Assembly: GCA_051648365.1 (NCBI GenBank)
Contig: JBOFEZ010000024.1
Span: 1 to 37,579, forward strand
Direction: 5' to 3'
Length of the DNA: 37,579 bases
DNA from: JAGNZR01 sp051648365
GTDB taxonomy: Bacteria; Fusobacteriota; Fusobacteriia; Fusobacteriales; Fusobacteriaceae
Shown: in pieces, positions 1-7,906 of the stretch
Numbering within the stretch: the stretch's first letter is position 1
Layout: every line of letters begins with the position of its first letter
The notes under the pieces: model-generated
The model's input: the letters and a program-made list of their open reading frames with translations, nothing else
What the model was told of the DNA's origin: nothing
The model's database searches: none
Translations under genes and position numbers: made by a program

Positions 1-77
1 ACTATTTTCTGATTTTCATCAAAAATTATAGCTCTTGAACTTGTTGTTCCTTGGTCTAGTGCTATTATGTACTTCAT
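1..77 (-). CDS. glpK: Glycerol kinase, N-terminal fragment (cut by window edge)
   Basis: Only the first 25 codons are inside the window. The translation starts MKYIIALDQGTTSSRAIIFD, the phosphate-binding N-terminus of FGGY-family glycerol kinases, including the DQGTTSSR motif. The enzyme phosphorylates glycerol to glycerol-3-phosphate in the cytoplasm. An AGGAGG ribosome site lies just upstream of the ATG. It follows glpF by 47 nt on the same strand, so it is the third gene of a glpP-glpF-glpK operon: regulator, uptake channel, trapping kinase. Identity is secure from the motif; the rest of the gene cannot be assessed. Confidence 0.93.
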   Translation of the reverse strand, partial: MKYIIALDQGTTSSRAIIFDENQKI

Positions 78-124
78 ATCTTCCTCCTGATTTTTTTTAT
101 TTTTTTATATTTCTTTTATATTTT

Positions 125-883
125 CTATACAAAAAGTGCCACATATAGGAGTGCTCCAACAGTACCCCCAAAAATCGGTCCCACAATAGGAATTATAGCA
201 TAAGCCCAATCTGAATCTCCCTTATTTTTTAATGGCAGAATAGCATGCATGATTCTAGGTCCTAAATCCCTTGCAGGATTAATTGCATATCCTGTCGATC
301 CTCCCAAACTTAGACCTATAGCCCAGATGAAAAATCCAGCAAGAAGTGGTCCTACTACTGCTGTATTACCATTCATTATAGTTTCTCCTGTTGCTGAAAG
401 AATTGTCATACTCTGGTTATTCACATTCCCTATTGCCAATAACCCGAATACTAAAATAAAAGTTCCTATAAACTCTGTAACAAAATTCCATTTAAGATCC
501 CGGATTGCAGGCCCCGTAGAAAAAGTCGCCAGTATTCCTCCCTGATCCGTTGTTTCATCGTAGTGTTTCTTGTAACTTAGATATACTAGGAGTGAACCTG
601 TCATAGCTCCTAAAATTTGTGCCAAAATATAACCTGGAACCAATGACCATTGGAAAATTCCTGCCATTGCAAAACCAATTGTGAGAGCTGGATTTAAATG
701 ACCTCCACTTATCCATCCCACAGAATAAGCTCCTGCCATAACTGCAAATCCCCACCCCGCAGTAATAACTATCCAACCTGAATTGTTTCCCTTGGATTTG
801 TTCAAAACTACATTTGCAACTACTCCATTTCCAAAAAGTATCAAAATCATCGTTCCAATAAATTCTGCTAAATAAACATTCAT
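125..883 (-). CDS. glpF: Glycerol facilitator (aquaglyceroporin)
   Basis: Inner-membrane channel for passive glycerol entry. Both NPA boxes are present: GGHLNPALT near residue 65 and GYAINPARD near residue 200. The Asp after NPAR is typical of glycerol facilitators rather than water-only aquaporins. About six hydrophobic segments and some 252 residues fit the MIP family. Two in-frame ATGs exist at 889 and 883. The AAGGGAG ribosome site is only 1 nt from the first but 7 nt from the second, so I chose 883 (protein begins MNVYLAEFIG). It lies between glpP and glpK. Transcription through the glpP-glpF gap probably depends on GlpP, because a long hairpin with a T-run lies there. Confidence 0.95.
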   Translation of the reverse strand: MNVYLAEFIGTMILILFGNGVVANVVLNKSKGNNSGWIVITAGWGFAVMAGAYSVGWISGGHLNPALTIGFAMAGIFQWSLVPGYILAQILGAMTGSLLVYLSYKKHYDETTDQGGILATFSTGPAIRDLKWNFVTEFIGTFILVFGLLAIGNVNNQSMTILSATGETIMNGNTAVVGPLLAGFFIWAIGLSLGGSTGYAINPARDLGPRIMHAILPLKNKGDSDWAYAIIPIVGPIFGGTVGALLYVALFV

Positions 884-931
884 CGCCATTCTCCCTTAAA
901 ATTTTATGTTAAAACATTGTTTACTTATAAT

Positions 932-999
932 AAAAAAACTACTTAATTCAAAGAGATAGGTTTTTTAGTTTCCCATCTCTTTAGAATCAAATAGTTTTT
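932..999 (-). terminator. Candidate GlpP-controlled terminator/antiterminator in the glpP-glpF gap
   Basis: Reading the minus strand just after the glpP stop, an outer arm AAAAACTA (992-999) can pair with TAGTTTTT (934-941). It encloses an inner stem of about 11 bp, AAAGAGATGGG (972-982) with CCTATCTCTTT (950-960), one mismatch. The outer 3' arm runs into seven Ts (932-938). This is the form of an intrinsic terminator inside the operon, ahead of glpF-glpK. In Bacillus, GlpP with glycerol-3-phosphate antiterminates at comparable leader hairpins, so that role is inferred here. An alternative is a weak internal promoter (TTGAAT, 16 nt, TATAAG) embedded in the same stretch. Confidence 0.5.
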
Positions 1000-1001
1000 C
1001 T

Positions 1002-1580
1002 TTATCTCTTACTATTTTTTCCTATATCTAGTTTAGTAGTTGATACTGCAATAGCTCCTGAATTTAAGGCAATTTCTATATCTTCGATATCAGAAATAAG
1101 ACCTCCTGCTATTAGGGGAGTATTTATCTCTTCAGAAAGTTTTTTTATAATTTTAGGCATTACACCTGGAAGTATCTCTACCGCATCAAATTCACATTCA
1201 TGAAGAATTTTTTTAGTATTTTCAAAAGAAAGAGAGTCTATAAGAAAACATCTTTGAATCACCATCATTCCAATACTTTTCGCATATTTTGCTATGTTTA
1301 TTTTAGTTGTAATTATTCCCTCTGCAAAACTATTTTCTTTTATATAGTCAACAGCAACACTGTCTTTTCCTGAAATTCCTGCAACCATATCCATATGTAC
1401 AAAAGCTATTTTCCCTGCTGATTTTATTTTTCTGGTAGTTTCTTCTAAATTACAGATATCGCCACAGAGAAGAAATATTATTTTCGAGGACTCTTGAAGT
1501 ACTCTATCTAGATCTTTAAGATTTTTAACTGCATTAATAATTCTGTTTTCCCCTAAAAGTTTTTCAAATTTTTTCTCCAC
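1002..1580 (-). CDS. glpP: Glycerol-3-phosphate-responsive antiterminator GlpP
   Basis: RNA-binding antiterminator family with a TIM-barrel-like fold, controlling glycerol uptake genes. Recognisable blocks are FVHMDMVAGI, the IQRCFLIDS segment, VEILPGVMPKII and PLIAGGLI near the C-terminus. The open frame runs upstream to 1646, but that extension contains a perfect promoter (-35 at 1648-1653, -10 at 1626-1631), so translation must begin downstream of it. The GTG at 1578-1580 has AAGAAGG upstream at good spacing and gives 192 residues, the length I recall for Bacillus subtilis GlpP. It is first in the glp operon, and the hairpin behind it is its probable RNA target. The LytR-like gene ends only about 15 nt upstream of its promoter. 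Confidence 0.9.
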   Translation of the reverse strand: MEKKFEKLLGENRIINAVKNLKDLDRVLQESSKIIFLLCGDICNLEETTRKIKSAGKIAFVHMDMVAGISGKDSVAVDYIKENSFAEGIITTKINIAKYAKSIGMMVIQRCFLIDSLSFENTKKILHECEFDAVEILPGVMPKIIKKLSEEINTPLIAGGLISDIEDIEIALNSGAIAVSTTKLDIGKNSKR

Positions 1581-1625
1581 AGCTACCTTCTTTGAATTTC
1601 GTTTCAATATTGTTTGTTTGATTTG

Positions 1626-1653
1626 ATTATAACACATTAACTGCACTTGTCAA
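1626..1653 (-). promoter_or_regulatory. Promoter of the glpP-glpF-glpK operon
   Basis: On the minus strand TTGACA (1648-1653) is followed after 16 nt by TATAAT (1626-1631), perfect matches to both vegetative sigma-factor hexamers. Predicted transcript start is near 1619, about 40 nt before the GTG of glpP. Its position decides the glpP start codon. Confidence 0.85.
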
Positions 1654-1668
1654 GCCTGTTTTTGTGGA

Positions 1669-2397
1669 TTAACGTATATTTAAAATTTCTTTTAATTCTT
1701 TTACTTTATTTCTACTCACCGGTATATTGAATTCCGTTTTTTCGACTTTTATAATAAAACCACCATTAAACCAAGGTTCTACCTCTATTATTCGATTTAT
1801 GTTCACCATATAGGATCTATGGCATCTGAAAAACATTTTTTCTGAAAGTATCTCTTCTAACTGAGATATTTTAAGTTTGGATTTATACCTTATACCTGGA
1901 AGTACTATATCGCTTTCTTTTTCATTGGCTTCTATATAAAGTATATCTCCTGTCGAAATCACAACTATTCTATCTTCGGAATTGACCGCTATTTTTTTGC
2001 TTTCTTTTTGGGTTATTTCAGATTTTTTAGGTAGTTTTATATTCTCTACTAAATTGTCCAAAACTTCTCTGATTCTATTTTCAGAATAAGGCTTTAACAG
2101 ATAATCAAAAGCTTTTATCTCGAAAGCTTCAACGGCATATTCTTTATATGCTGTTATAAAAACTAATTTTGTGTCTGAAGCAAGTTTATTAATCAATCGC
2201 CCCAAACTCATTCCATCCAATCCTGGCATATTAATATCTAAAAAAACAACCTGAACTTTTTCATTTTCTATAAATTTTAGAGCTTCTATCGGATTATCAA
2301 ATTCTCTCTCCAAATAGAAATTTTTATTGTTTTTCAAAAAAAATTTCAATTCTTCCCTCGCCGGAAATTCATCTTCAACTATTATACAATTTATCAT
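1669..2397 (-). CDS. LytR/AlgR-type response regulator (LytTR DNA-binding domain)
   Basis: Cytoplasmic response regulator of 242 residues. The N-terminal receiver domain (about 1-120) has the acidic pair E8/D9, the phosphoacceptor D54 in VVFLDINMPG, and the conserved Lys in LLKPYS. The C-terminal LytTR domain (about 140-240) shows ILYIEA, FFRCHRSYMVNI and the RNKVKELKEIL end. It overlaps the upstream kinase gene by 4 nt (ATGA), implying translational coupling and a cognate pair. The divergent neighbour is a CstA-family transporter. In E. coli, BtsSR and YpdAB of the same families each control a transporter gene on sensing pyruvate, so the probable target here is the transporter promoter. That link is inferred from context. 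Confidence 0.92.
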   Translation of the reverse strand: MINCIIVEDEFPAREELKFFLKNNKNFYLEREFDNPIEALKFIENEKVQVVFLDINMPGLDGMSLGRLINKLASDTKLVFITAYKEYAVEAFEIKAFDYLLKPYSENRIREVLDNLVENIKLPKKSEITQKESKKIAVNSEDRIVVISTGDILYIEANEKESDIVLPGIRYKSKLKISQLEEILSEKMFFRCHRSYMVNINRIIEVEPWFNGGFIIKVEKTEFNIPVSRNKVKELKEILNIR

Positions 2398-4058
2398 CGT
2401 TTTTCACCTCCTATAAAAAAACTTATTTTTGTTCCTTTTTCCAATTTTTGAATTCTTAATCCCTTTCCATAAATGAGTTTTAGCCTACTGTGTACATTCT
2501 TTAACCCTATATTTTTTCCTATTTCCATATCTAAATTCTCTATAACACTTTCCTCTATCCCTACCCCATCATCTTCAATACTTACCAAATGTTCTTCCCC
2601 ATTTTTTTCGATAGTAATTTTGACATTTCCTTTTTCATTTCTTTTAAATATGCCGTGTTTCAAGCTGTTCTCTACCAAGGGTTGAATCGTAAGACTAGGA
2701 ATTTTTATATTTTCTAAATTTTTTTCCACATTATAAAAAACGTTAAATTTATCAGGAAATCTTGATTTCTCAATATTTATATATGCCCATACCTGCTCTA
2801 GCTCCTTTTCTAAAGGAACTAATCTATCTGAATTTTCAAGATTATATCTTAAATAAGTCGAAAGATCTATTATCATCTCCCTAGCTTTTCCAGGATCAAA
2901 TCTTAAAAAGGCAGCTATAGCATGGAGAGAATTAAATAAAAAATGCGGATTTATCTGGTTTTGTAAAACTTTTAATTCTGCATCTCTAGCCATGGCTTTT
3001 AAATTTTCTAATTTACTTATTTCTAACTGAGTAGAAATAAGTTGAGAAAGTCCTATTGCTAAATATTTTTTTTGTGCTGTGATACTCTCTTCATTGTTAA
3101 AATATATTTTTAGGGTTCCTGAAACTTTCTCATCTTGAAAAAGAGGAGCTATTATTCCAGATTTTGTACCTTCAACCGGACAATTATATTCACTTCGGCT
3201 TGCCCAATTATCGATTATCATTACTTCTCCATTTGCCAGTACTTTTTTTGTACTTTCACTTTGAATATTTCTGTTTTTCACTCCCAACTTTTTTGAGATA
3301 GCCCAATTAGCTAAAACCTTTTCCCTATCAGTTATTACAACTATCTCTGCCCCCAAAGAATCCATCACTATTTTACACACCTCATCTAACGATTCTCCCT
3401 TTCTAAAAAAAGGTAGTGTTTTATTCGCTATTTCTAGAGCCAGTTTAGCTTGAGCTCCAGCCTCTTTGTCTTTTTTTTCCAAAATTTCTTCTGTCAGTAT
3501 TATTATTATTCCTGCTCCCACTCCATTTATTAAAACCATAGGCAGATAGATATTTTTAATTATATCTCTACTTAACTCACTTCCATTTGCAAAAATTAAA
3601 ATTAGCATCATACTTAGATTCTCTACAAGTATTCCAGCTAAAAAACCCAAAAAAGATCGATTTCCACCTTTAACTTTTTTAAATAATCCTGCAGTTATAA
3701 AACCTCCGCAAAGAGTTGCTACGGCACAAGGAATTGTGGTTATAGAATTGGGATTTATAAAAAACCTATGAACACCTGCTATTATTCCAGAGATTATCGC
3801 AACTTTTGGACCTGAAAGCATTCCTCCTACAACCATTCCTAAATTCCTAGAATTTACAACAGCACCTTTATAATCAGTGCCAATATAAGTTCCCAATATC
3901 GCCAATCCTGAGAAAAAAAGTGTAAAAAGAAATACATCTTTTTTAGTCTGTTTTTCTCCACTTAGAATTTTTTCAGAACCATGAAATCTAGTGAAAAAAA
4001 AAGCCATTACAATTATATATCCAAGAGTATTAAAAAGACGACTCATTAGTTGAAACAT
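2394..4058 (-). CDS. LytS/BtsS-type sensor histidine kinase
   Basis: Membrane sensor kinase of 554 residues. The first 190 or so residues form a 5TM-5TMR_LYT sensor block with several hydrophobic helices and the stretch GMVVGGMLSGPKVAII. A GAF-like domain follows (about 205-345). The His_kinase module has the phosphoacceptor motif NPHFLFNSL near residue 373 and an ATPase domain with QPLVENSLKHG (N box) and DDGVGI (G1 box). The start is supported by AGAGGTG before the ATG. It is translationally coupled to the response regulator downstream. Relatives sense extracellular pyruvate (BtsS, YpdA) or act in murein/holin control (LytS). The adjacent CstA transporter favours a pyruvate or nutrient sensor. 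Confidence 0.92.
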   Translation of the reverse strand: MFQLMSRLFNTLGYIIVMAFFFTRFHGSEKILSGEKQTKKDVFLFTLFFSGLAILGTYIGTDYKGAVVNSRNLGMVVGGMLSGPKVAIISGIIAGVHRFFINPNSITTIPCAVATLCGGFITAGLFKKVKGGNRSFLGFLAGILVENLSMMLILIFANGSELSRDIIKNIYLPMVLINGVGAGIIIILTEEILEKKDKEAGAQAKLALEIANKTLPFFRKGESLDEVCKIVMDSLGAEIVVITDREKVLANWAISKKLGVKNRNIQSESTKKVLANGEVMIIDNWASRSEYNCPVEGTKSGIIAPLFQDEKVSGTLKIYFNNEESITAQKKYLAIGLSQLISTQLEISKLENLKAMARDAELKVLQNQINPHFLFNSLHAIAAFLRFDPGKAREMIIDLSTYLRYNLENSDRLVPLEKELEQVWAYINIEKSRFPDKFNVFYNVEKNLENIKIPSLTIQPLVENSLKHGIFKRNEKGNVKITIEKNGEEHLVSIEDDGVGIEESVIENLDMEIGKNIGLKNVHSRLKLIYGKGLRIQKLEKGTKISFFIGGEKR

Positions 4059-4121
4059 ATTTCACCTCTTATATTTTTATTTTTTATTATATCATAAAAA
4101 AAAAATTTAAAAAATACATTT

Positions 4122-4203
4122 AAAGACCTCATTTGACATCTTAAGTCTTTTTTTATACTATTTATTCGCAATTTAATATTTAATTTTTAAAATACTATAT
4201 AAT
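4122..4203 (+). promoter_or_regulatory. Probable cstA promoter with a candidate LytTR-box region
   Basis: TATAAT at 4198-4203 is a good -10 for cstA, but no good -35 stands 17 nt upstream, as expected of an activated promoter. Some 55-75 nt further upstream, 4125-4147 holds GACCTCATTT followed directly by GACATCTTAA and then GTC, a repeated GACnTC pattern at 10-bp spacing inside an AAAGAC/GTCTTT inverted pair. This is where a LytTR activator could bind. The match to any known LytTR consensus is loose. Confidence 0.3.
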
Positions 4204-4247
4204 ATTTCCTATACACAATAAAATATTTTTAAAAAGGAGAAAATTTC

Positions 4248-5645
4248 ATGTTTACATTCTTAATTTCAATAGTTACACTTGTTCTAGGTTATTTTATCTA
4301 CGGTAAATACGTTGAAAAGGTTTTTGGTATCGACGAAAACAAGGCTACCCCTGCAAAAAGATTGGCCGATGGAGTAGATTATGTAGAACTTGATTGGAAA
4401 AAAGCTTTTCTTATTCAGTTTCTTAATATAGCTGGTTTAGGACCTATATTTGGAGCTGTAGCTGGAGCCCTTTGGGGGCCTGTAGCTTTTCTTTGGATAG
4501 TTTTTGGATGTATATTTGCTGGAGCTACCCACGATTACCTTTCTGGAATGCTTTCTGTAAGACACGACGGAGCTAGTATAGCTGAAATTGTAGGAACTTA
4601 TCTAGGTGAGAATGCGAAAAAAATTATGAGAGTTTTCTCAGTTGTTCTTCTTGTTCTTGTGGGAGTTGTTTTTGTAAATGGTCCTGCAGGTATCTTATCT
4701 AATCTTACTGGAATAAATACACTTATCTGGGTAGGAATAATTATAGCTTATTATCTTCTAGCAACTGTTCTTCCGGTTGATAAGCTTATAGGAAAAATTT
4801 ATCCGATTTTTGGTGCATCCCTTATCATAATGGGATTAGGAATAGCTAGTGGACTTATTTTTAAAGGTTATAATATTCCTGAGCTTACTCTGGCTAATCT
4901 TCACCCAAAATCAACTTCAATATATCCTTATCTTTTCATAACTATAGCATGTGGAGCTATCTCTGGTTTCCATGCAACACAATCTCCACTTATGGCCAGA
5001 TGTATGAAGAATGAAAAAGAGGGAAGAAAAATTTTTTATGGTTCTATGATTGCTGAAGGAATTATTGCTCTTATCTGGGCTGCTGCTGCTATGACTTTCT
5101 TCGGTGGAACTGAAGGTTTAGCTGCTGCTGGATCTGCTGGAGTTGTTGTAAATACTATCTCTAATTCAATTCTAGGAAAATTTGGAGGAGCTCTTGCTCT
5201 ATTGGGAGTTGTCGCTTGTCCCATAACTTCTGGAGATACGGCTTTCAGAAGTGCTAGACTTGCTATAGCTGATGCTATAAATTATAAACAGGGTCCTATA
5301 AAAAACAGATTCATCATCGCTATTCCTCTTTTCGCAATCGGAATAGGGCTATGCTTTGTGGACTTCGCTATTATCTGGAGATACTTTGCTTGGTCAAACC
5401 AAACTCTTGCTACAATAGCTCTTTGGGCTGGAGCTGTTTATCTTGCTCAAGAAAATAAAAACCACTGGATCGCAACACTTCCAGCCACTTTTATGACTGC
5501 TGTTGTAACTACATATATTCTTATAGCTCCAGAAGGATTTAGATTTTCTGAAACTATCGGATATTCTGTGGGAGTATTCGGAGCTCTTGCTTCCCTGACT
5601 TTATTTCTTTCTAAAATAAAAAAACAAAACTCTATAAAAGCATAA
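4248..5645 (+). CDS. cstA: CstA-family pyruvate/peptide transporter (short form)
   Basis: Polytopic inner-membrane protein of 465 residues with about a dozen hydrophobic segments. It carries the CstA signature blocks: LDWKKAFLIQFLNIAGLGPIFGA, the GATHDYLSGMLSVRHDGAS loop, FHATQSPLMARC and ACPITSGDTAFRSARL. E. coli CstA and BtsT are about 700 residues; shorter forms like this one are common in anaerobes. BtsT is a pyruvate-proton symporter and CstA has been linked to peptide and pyruvate uptake, so substrate is uncertain. AAGGAG precedes the ATG at good spacing. It is divergent from the LytS/LytR pair, which probably regulates it, and ends in a strong bidirectional terminator. Confidence 0.92.
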   Translation: MFTFLISIVTLVLGYFIYGKYVEKVFGIDENKATPAKRLADGVDYVELDWKKAFLIQFLNIAGLGPIFGAVAGALWGPVAFLWIVFGCIFAGATHDYLSGMLSVRHDGASIAEIVGTYLGENAKKIMRVFSVVLLVLVGVVFVNGPAGILSNLTGINTLIWVGIIIAYYLLATVLPVDKLIGKIYPIFGASLIIMGLGIASGLIFKGYNIPELTLANLHPKSTSIYPYLFITIACGAISGFHATQSPLMARCMKNEKEGRKIFYGSMIAEGIIALIWAAAAMTFFGGTEGLAAAGSAGVVVNTISNSILGKFGGALALLGVVACPITSGDTAFRSARLAIADAINYKQGPIKNRFIIAIPLFAIGIGLCFVDFAIIWRYFAWSNQTLATIALWAGAVYLAQENKNHWIATLPATFMTAVVTTYILIAPEGFRFSETIGYSVGVFGALASLTLFLSKIKKQNSIKA

Positions 5646-5688
5646 AACAAAAAGGGAAAACTCAAATAAAGTTTTCCCTTTTTGTTTT
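5644..5688. terminator. Bidirectional terminator between cstA and arsR
   Basis: A perfect 19-bp inverted repeat (5644-5662 and 5670-5688) with a 7-nt loop. The GGGAAAAC core is flanked by A- and T-rich arms, so it can terminate cstA on the plus strand and the convergent ArsR gene on the minus strand. Confidence 0.92.
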
Positions 5689-5704
5689 ATTTTTAAAATT
5701 TATG

Positions 5705-6010
5705 TTAACAGAATATGTCTCTCATGCTCTGAATAAGTCTTAAGATTCTTTCATCGCTGATATGATAAAATACAAATTGCCCCTCTTTTCTGTCTGCAAG
5801 TATTCTATTTGCTTTTAGTACCGCCAGATGCTGGGATATCATAGGCTGGGATATATGAGAGAGTTTTTCTACTATATCTCCCACACAGAGAGGCTTTTTT
5901 TCAACCGTACAAAGTATTGCCAACCTAGTAGGATGGGATACTTTTTTTAAAAGTTCAGTTGCTTCCAACATTTTTCTATTTTTTTCATCAATATTAATTT
6001 CGCTTCTCAA
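5705..6010 (-). CDS. ArsR/SmtB-family repressor with BigR/SqrR-like cysteine pair
   Basis: Small winged-helix repressor of about 101 residues. It shows SHPTRLAIL (helix 2), the recognition segment SQPMISQHLAVLKANRIL and the wing GQFVFYHI. The metal-site motif ELCVCDL of CadC/ArsR is absent. One Cys follows RLAIL and another is the final residue (DIFC), matching the spacing of the paired cysteines of persulfide sensors SqrR and BigR; a third Cys is in KPLC. The frame opens at a GTG (6019) that overlaps the AGGAGG ribosome site. The TTG at 6008-6010 lies 8 nt from that site and is the likelier start. No target gene is adjacent, so it may act in trans or on itself. Confidence 0.85.
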   Translation of the reverse strand: MRSEINIDEKNRKMLEATELLKKVSHPTRLAILCTVEKKPLCVGDIVEKLSHISQPMISQHLAVLKANRILADRKEGQFVFYHISDERILRLIQSMRDIFC

Positions 6011-6259
6011 AATTTTCACCTCCTATTTTTTTACATATTAATTTTACTATATTTATTCATCTTTTGAAAGGAATTTTTAACCTTTTAAGCGATCTTTTTT
6101 TAACCGTTAAAATCTAAGAAATTTTTGATTTTAAAAATTTAATTTCTGTTTTCCGAGGCTTAATTTCCCATTTCCAACTAGCTTTTATCCACTTGTTGTG
6201 ATAAAATATATTCATTGTTAAAAAAAATTGATAAAATAATACACAGGAGTTAGACAATT

Positions 6260-7813
6260 ATGAGTATTTTAGATGTAAGTAGTGTAAGTCACGGTTTTGG
6301 TTCCAGAGTTATACTCGAAGACGCTTCTTTCCGTCTTTTAAAAGGGGAACATGTAGGTCTTGTAGGAGCAAACGGAGAGGGAAAATCTACTTTCCTCAAC
6401 ATAATAACAGGTAAACTTATGCCGGATGAGGGAACAGTTTCATGGTGTAATCATATAACAACAGGATATTTGGATCAGTACAGTACTCTAGAAAAAGGAA
6501 AAACTATCAGAGATATTCTCAGATCAGCTTTCAATCATATGTTCCAATTAGAACAGGAAATTATGGAACTGTATGGAAAAATGGGAGATTGTTCTTCAGA
6601 AGAGATGGACTCCTTACTAGAAGAGATTGGAGAAATTCAAAGTATACTGGAAGGTTCAGATTTTTACAACCTGGATTCTAAAATAGAAGAGTATGCTTCT
6701 GGACTAGGGCTTTTGGATATAGGACTTGAAAAAGATGTTTCTGAACTTTCAGGTGGACAGCGTGCTAAAATTCTTCTAGCTAAAGTTCTTCTTGAAAATC
6801 CTATGATATTAATTTTGGACGAGCCTACAAATTTCCTAGATGAAGATCACATCATATGGCTTAAAAACTTTCTAAAAAACTATGAAAATGCCTTTATCCT
6901 AGTATCTCACGATATACCTTTCCTCAATGAGGTTACAAATGTGATTTATCACATTGAAAATGCAGTATTAACAAGATACAGCGGAGATTATTATCAATTC
7001 CGTGATATGTATGAACTGAAAAAACGTCAAATCGAGATGGCATATAAAAAACAACAAAAAGAAATTGCCCACTTAGAGGATTTCATTGCACGGAATAAAG
7101 CTCGTGTAGCAACTACCAATATGGCTAAAGACAGACAGAAAAAGCTCGACCGTATGGATATCATCGAAATTGCAAGAGAAAAACCGAAGCCTATCTTCGG
7201 ATTTAAAACTGCCCGTACTCCATCTCGTGAGATTATAACTGTAAAAAATCTTGTGATAGGCTACGATGAACCGCTTACAAAACCACTCAATTTTTCTATT
7301 GAACGAAATCAGAAAATAGCTATAAAGGGAGTTAATGGACTTGGTAAATCTACTCTTTTAAATACTATCTTAAAAAAAATACAGCCTCTTTCAGGAGAAA
7401 TTGAGCATGGTCAGTTCCTACAAATCGGATATTTCAAACAGGAGGAAGCAAGCTCTACCACAAAAGCTCTTGATGAGTTTTGGAATGAATTCCCTTCTCT
7501 TTCTAACGCCGAAGCAAGAGCTGCTTTGGCAAAATGTGGACTTACCAATGACCATATTACAAGTCAGATGAGAGTTCTTTCTGGTGGAGAAAATGCCAAG
7601 GTCAGACTAGCTAAAATAATGAACCATGAAATCAACTTCTTAGTTTTAGACGAACCTACAAATCATTTGGATATCGATGCCAAAGAGGAACTTAAACGTG
7701 CTATTAAAGAATTTCAGGGTACTGTTCTAATTGTCAGTCACGAACCTGACTTTTATATGGATATAGCTACTCATGTTTGGAATGTTGAAGACTGGACAAC
7801 AAAAATAATTTAG
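6260..7813 (+). CDS. ABC-F family ATPase (ribosome-associated type)
   Basis: Soluble protein of 517 residues with two ATP-binding cassettes and no membrane domain. The first cassette has Walker A GANGEGKST (36-44), signature LSGGQRAK and Walker B LILDEPTNFLD. The second has GVNGLGKST, LSGGENAK and FLVLDEPTNHLD. Between them is a charged linker (KKRQIEMAYKKQQKEIAHLE onward), the P-site tRNA interaction motif region of ABC-F proteins. It closely resembles a group widespread in Bacilli and Clostridia; whether it protects ribosomes from an antibiotic or is a housekeeping factor cannot be told. Arginine codons include many CGT, unlike its AGA-rich neighbours, hinting at transfer. About 240 nt upstream hold no gene; no clear attenuator was seen. 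Confidence 0.9.
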   Translation: MSILDVSSVSHGFGSRVILEDASFRLLKGEHVGLVGANGEGKSTFLNIITGKLMPDEGTVSWCNHITTGYLDQYSTLEKGKTIRDILRSAFNHMFQLEQEIMELYGKMGDCSSEEMDSLLEEIGEIQSILEGSDFYNLDSKIEEYASGLGLLDIGLEKDVSELSGGQRAKILLAKVLLENPMILILDEPTNFLDEDHIIWLKNFLKNYENAFILVSHDIPFLNEVTNVIYHIENAVLTRYSGDYYQFRDMYELKKRQIEMAYKKQQKEIAHLEDFIARNKARVATTNMAKDRQKKLDRMDIIEIAREKPKPIFGFKTARTPSREIITVKNLVIGYDEPLTKPLNFSIERNQKIAIKGVNGLGKSTLLNTILKKIQPLSGEIEHGQFLQIGYFKQEEASSTTKALDEFWNEFPSLSNAEARAALAKCGLTNDHITSQMRVLSGGENAKVRLAKIMNHEINFLVLDEPTNHLDIDAKEELKRAIKEFQGTVLIVSHEPDFYMDIATHVWNVEDWTTKII

Positions 7814-7837
7814 TTATCTATTTTTAAAATATATATA

Positions 7838-7869
7838 AAAACAGAGGTCTTCCAAATGACCTCTGTTTC
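7838..7869. terminator. Terminator between ABC-F gene and outer-membrane barrel gene
   Basis: AACAGAGGTC (7840-7849) pairs with GACCTCTGTT (7858-7867) around an 8-nt loop. It is flanked by A-rich DNA on the left and TTTCTTTT on the right. It can end the plus-strand ABC-F gene and the convergent minus-strand porin-like gene. Confidence 0.88.
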
Positions 7870-7906
7870 TTTTAGGTATTCTATATATTCTATATAACTC
7901 CCAATT

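Noticed and set aside
1581..1646. Upstream extension of GlpP to the ATG at 1646
   Set aside because: The extension overlaps a perfect -10/-35 promoter and would start before the transcript; the downstream GTG has the ribosome site and gives the family length.
6020..6259. Ribosome-stalling attenuator or leader peptide ahead of the first ABC-F gene
   Set aside because: Antibiotic-inducible ABC-F genes often have one, but I found no short frame with a ribosome site and no convincing terminator hairpin here.
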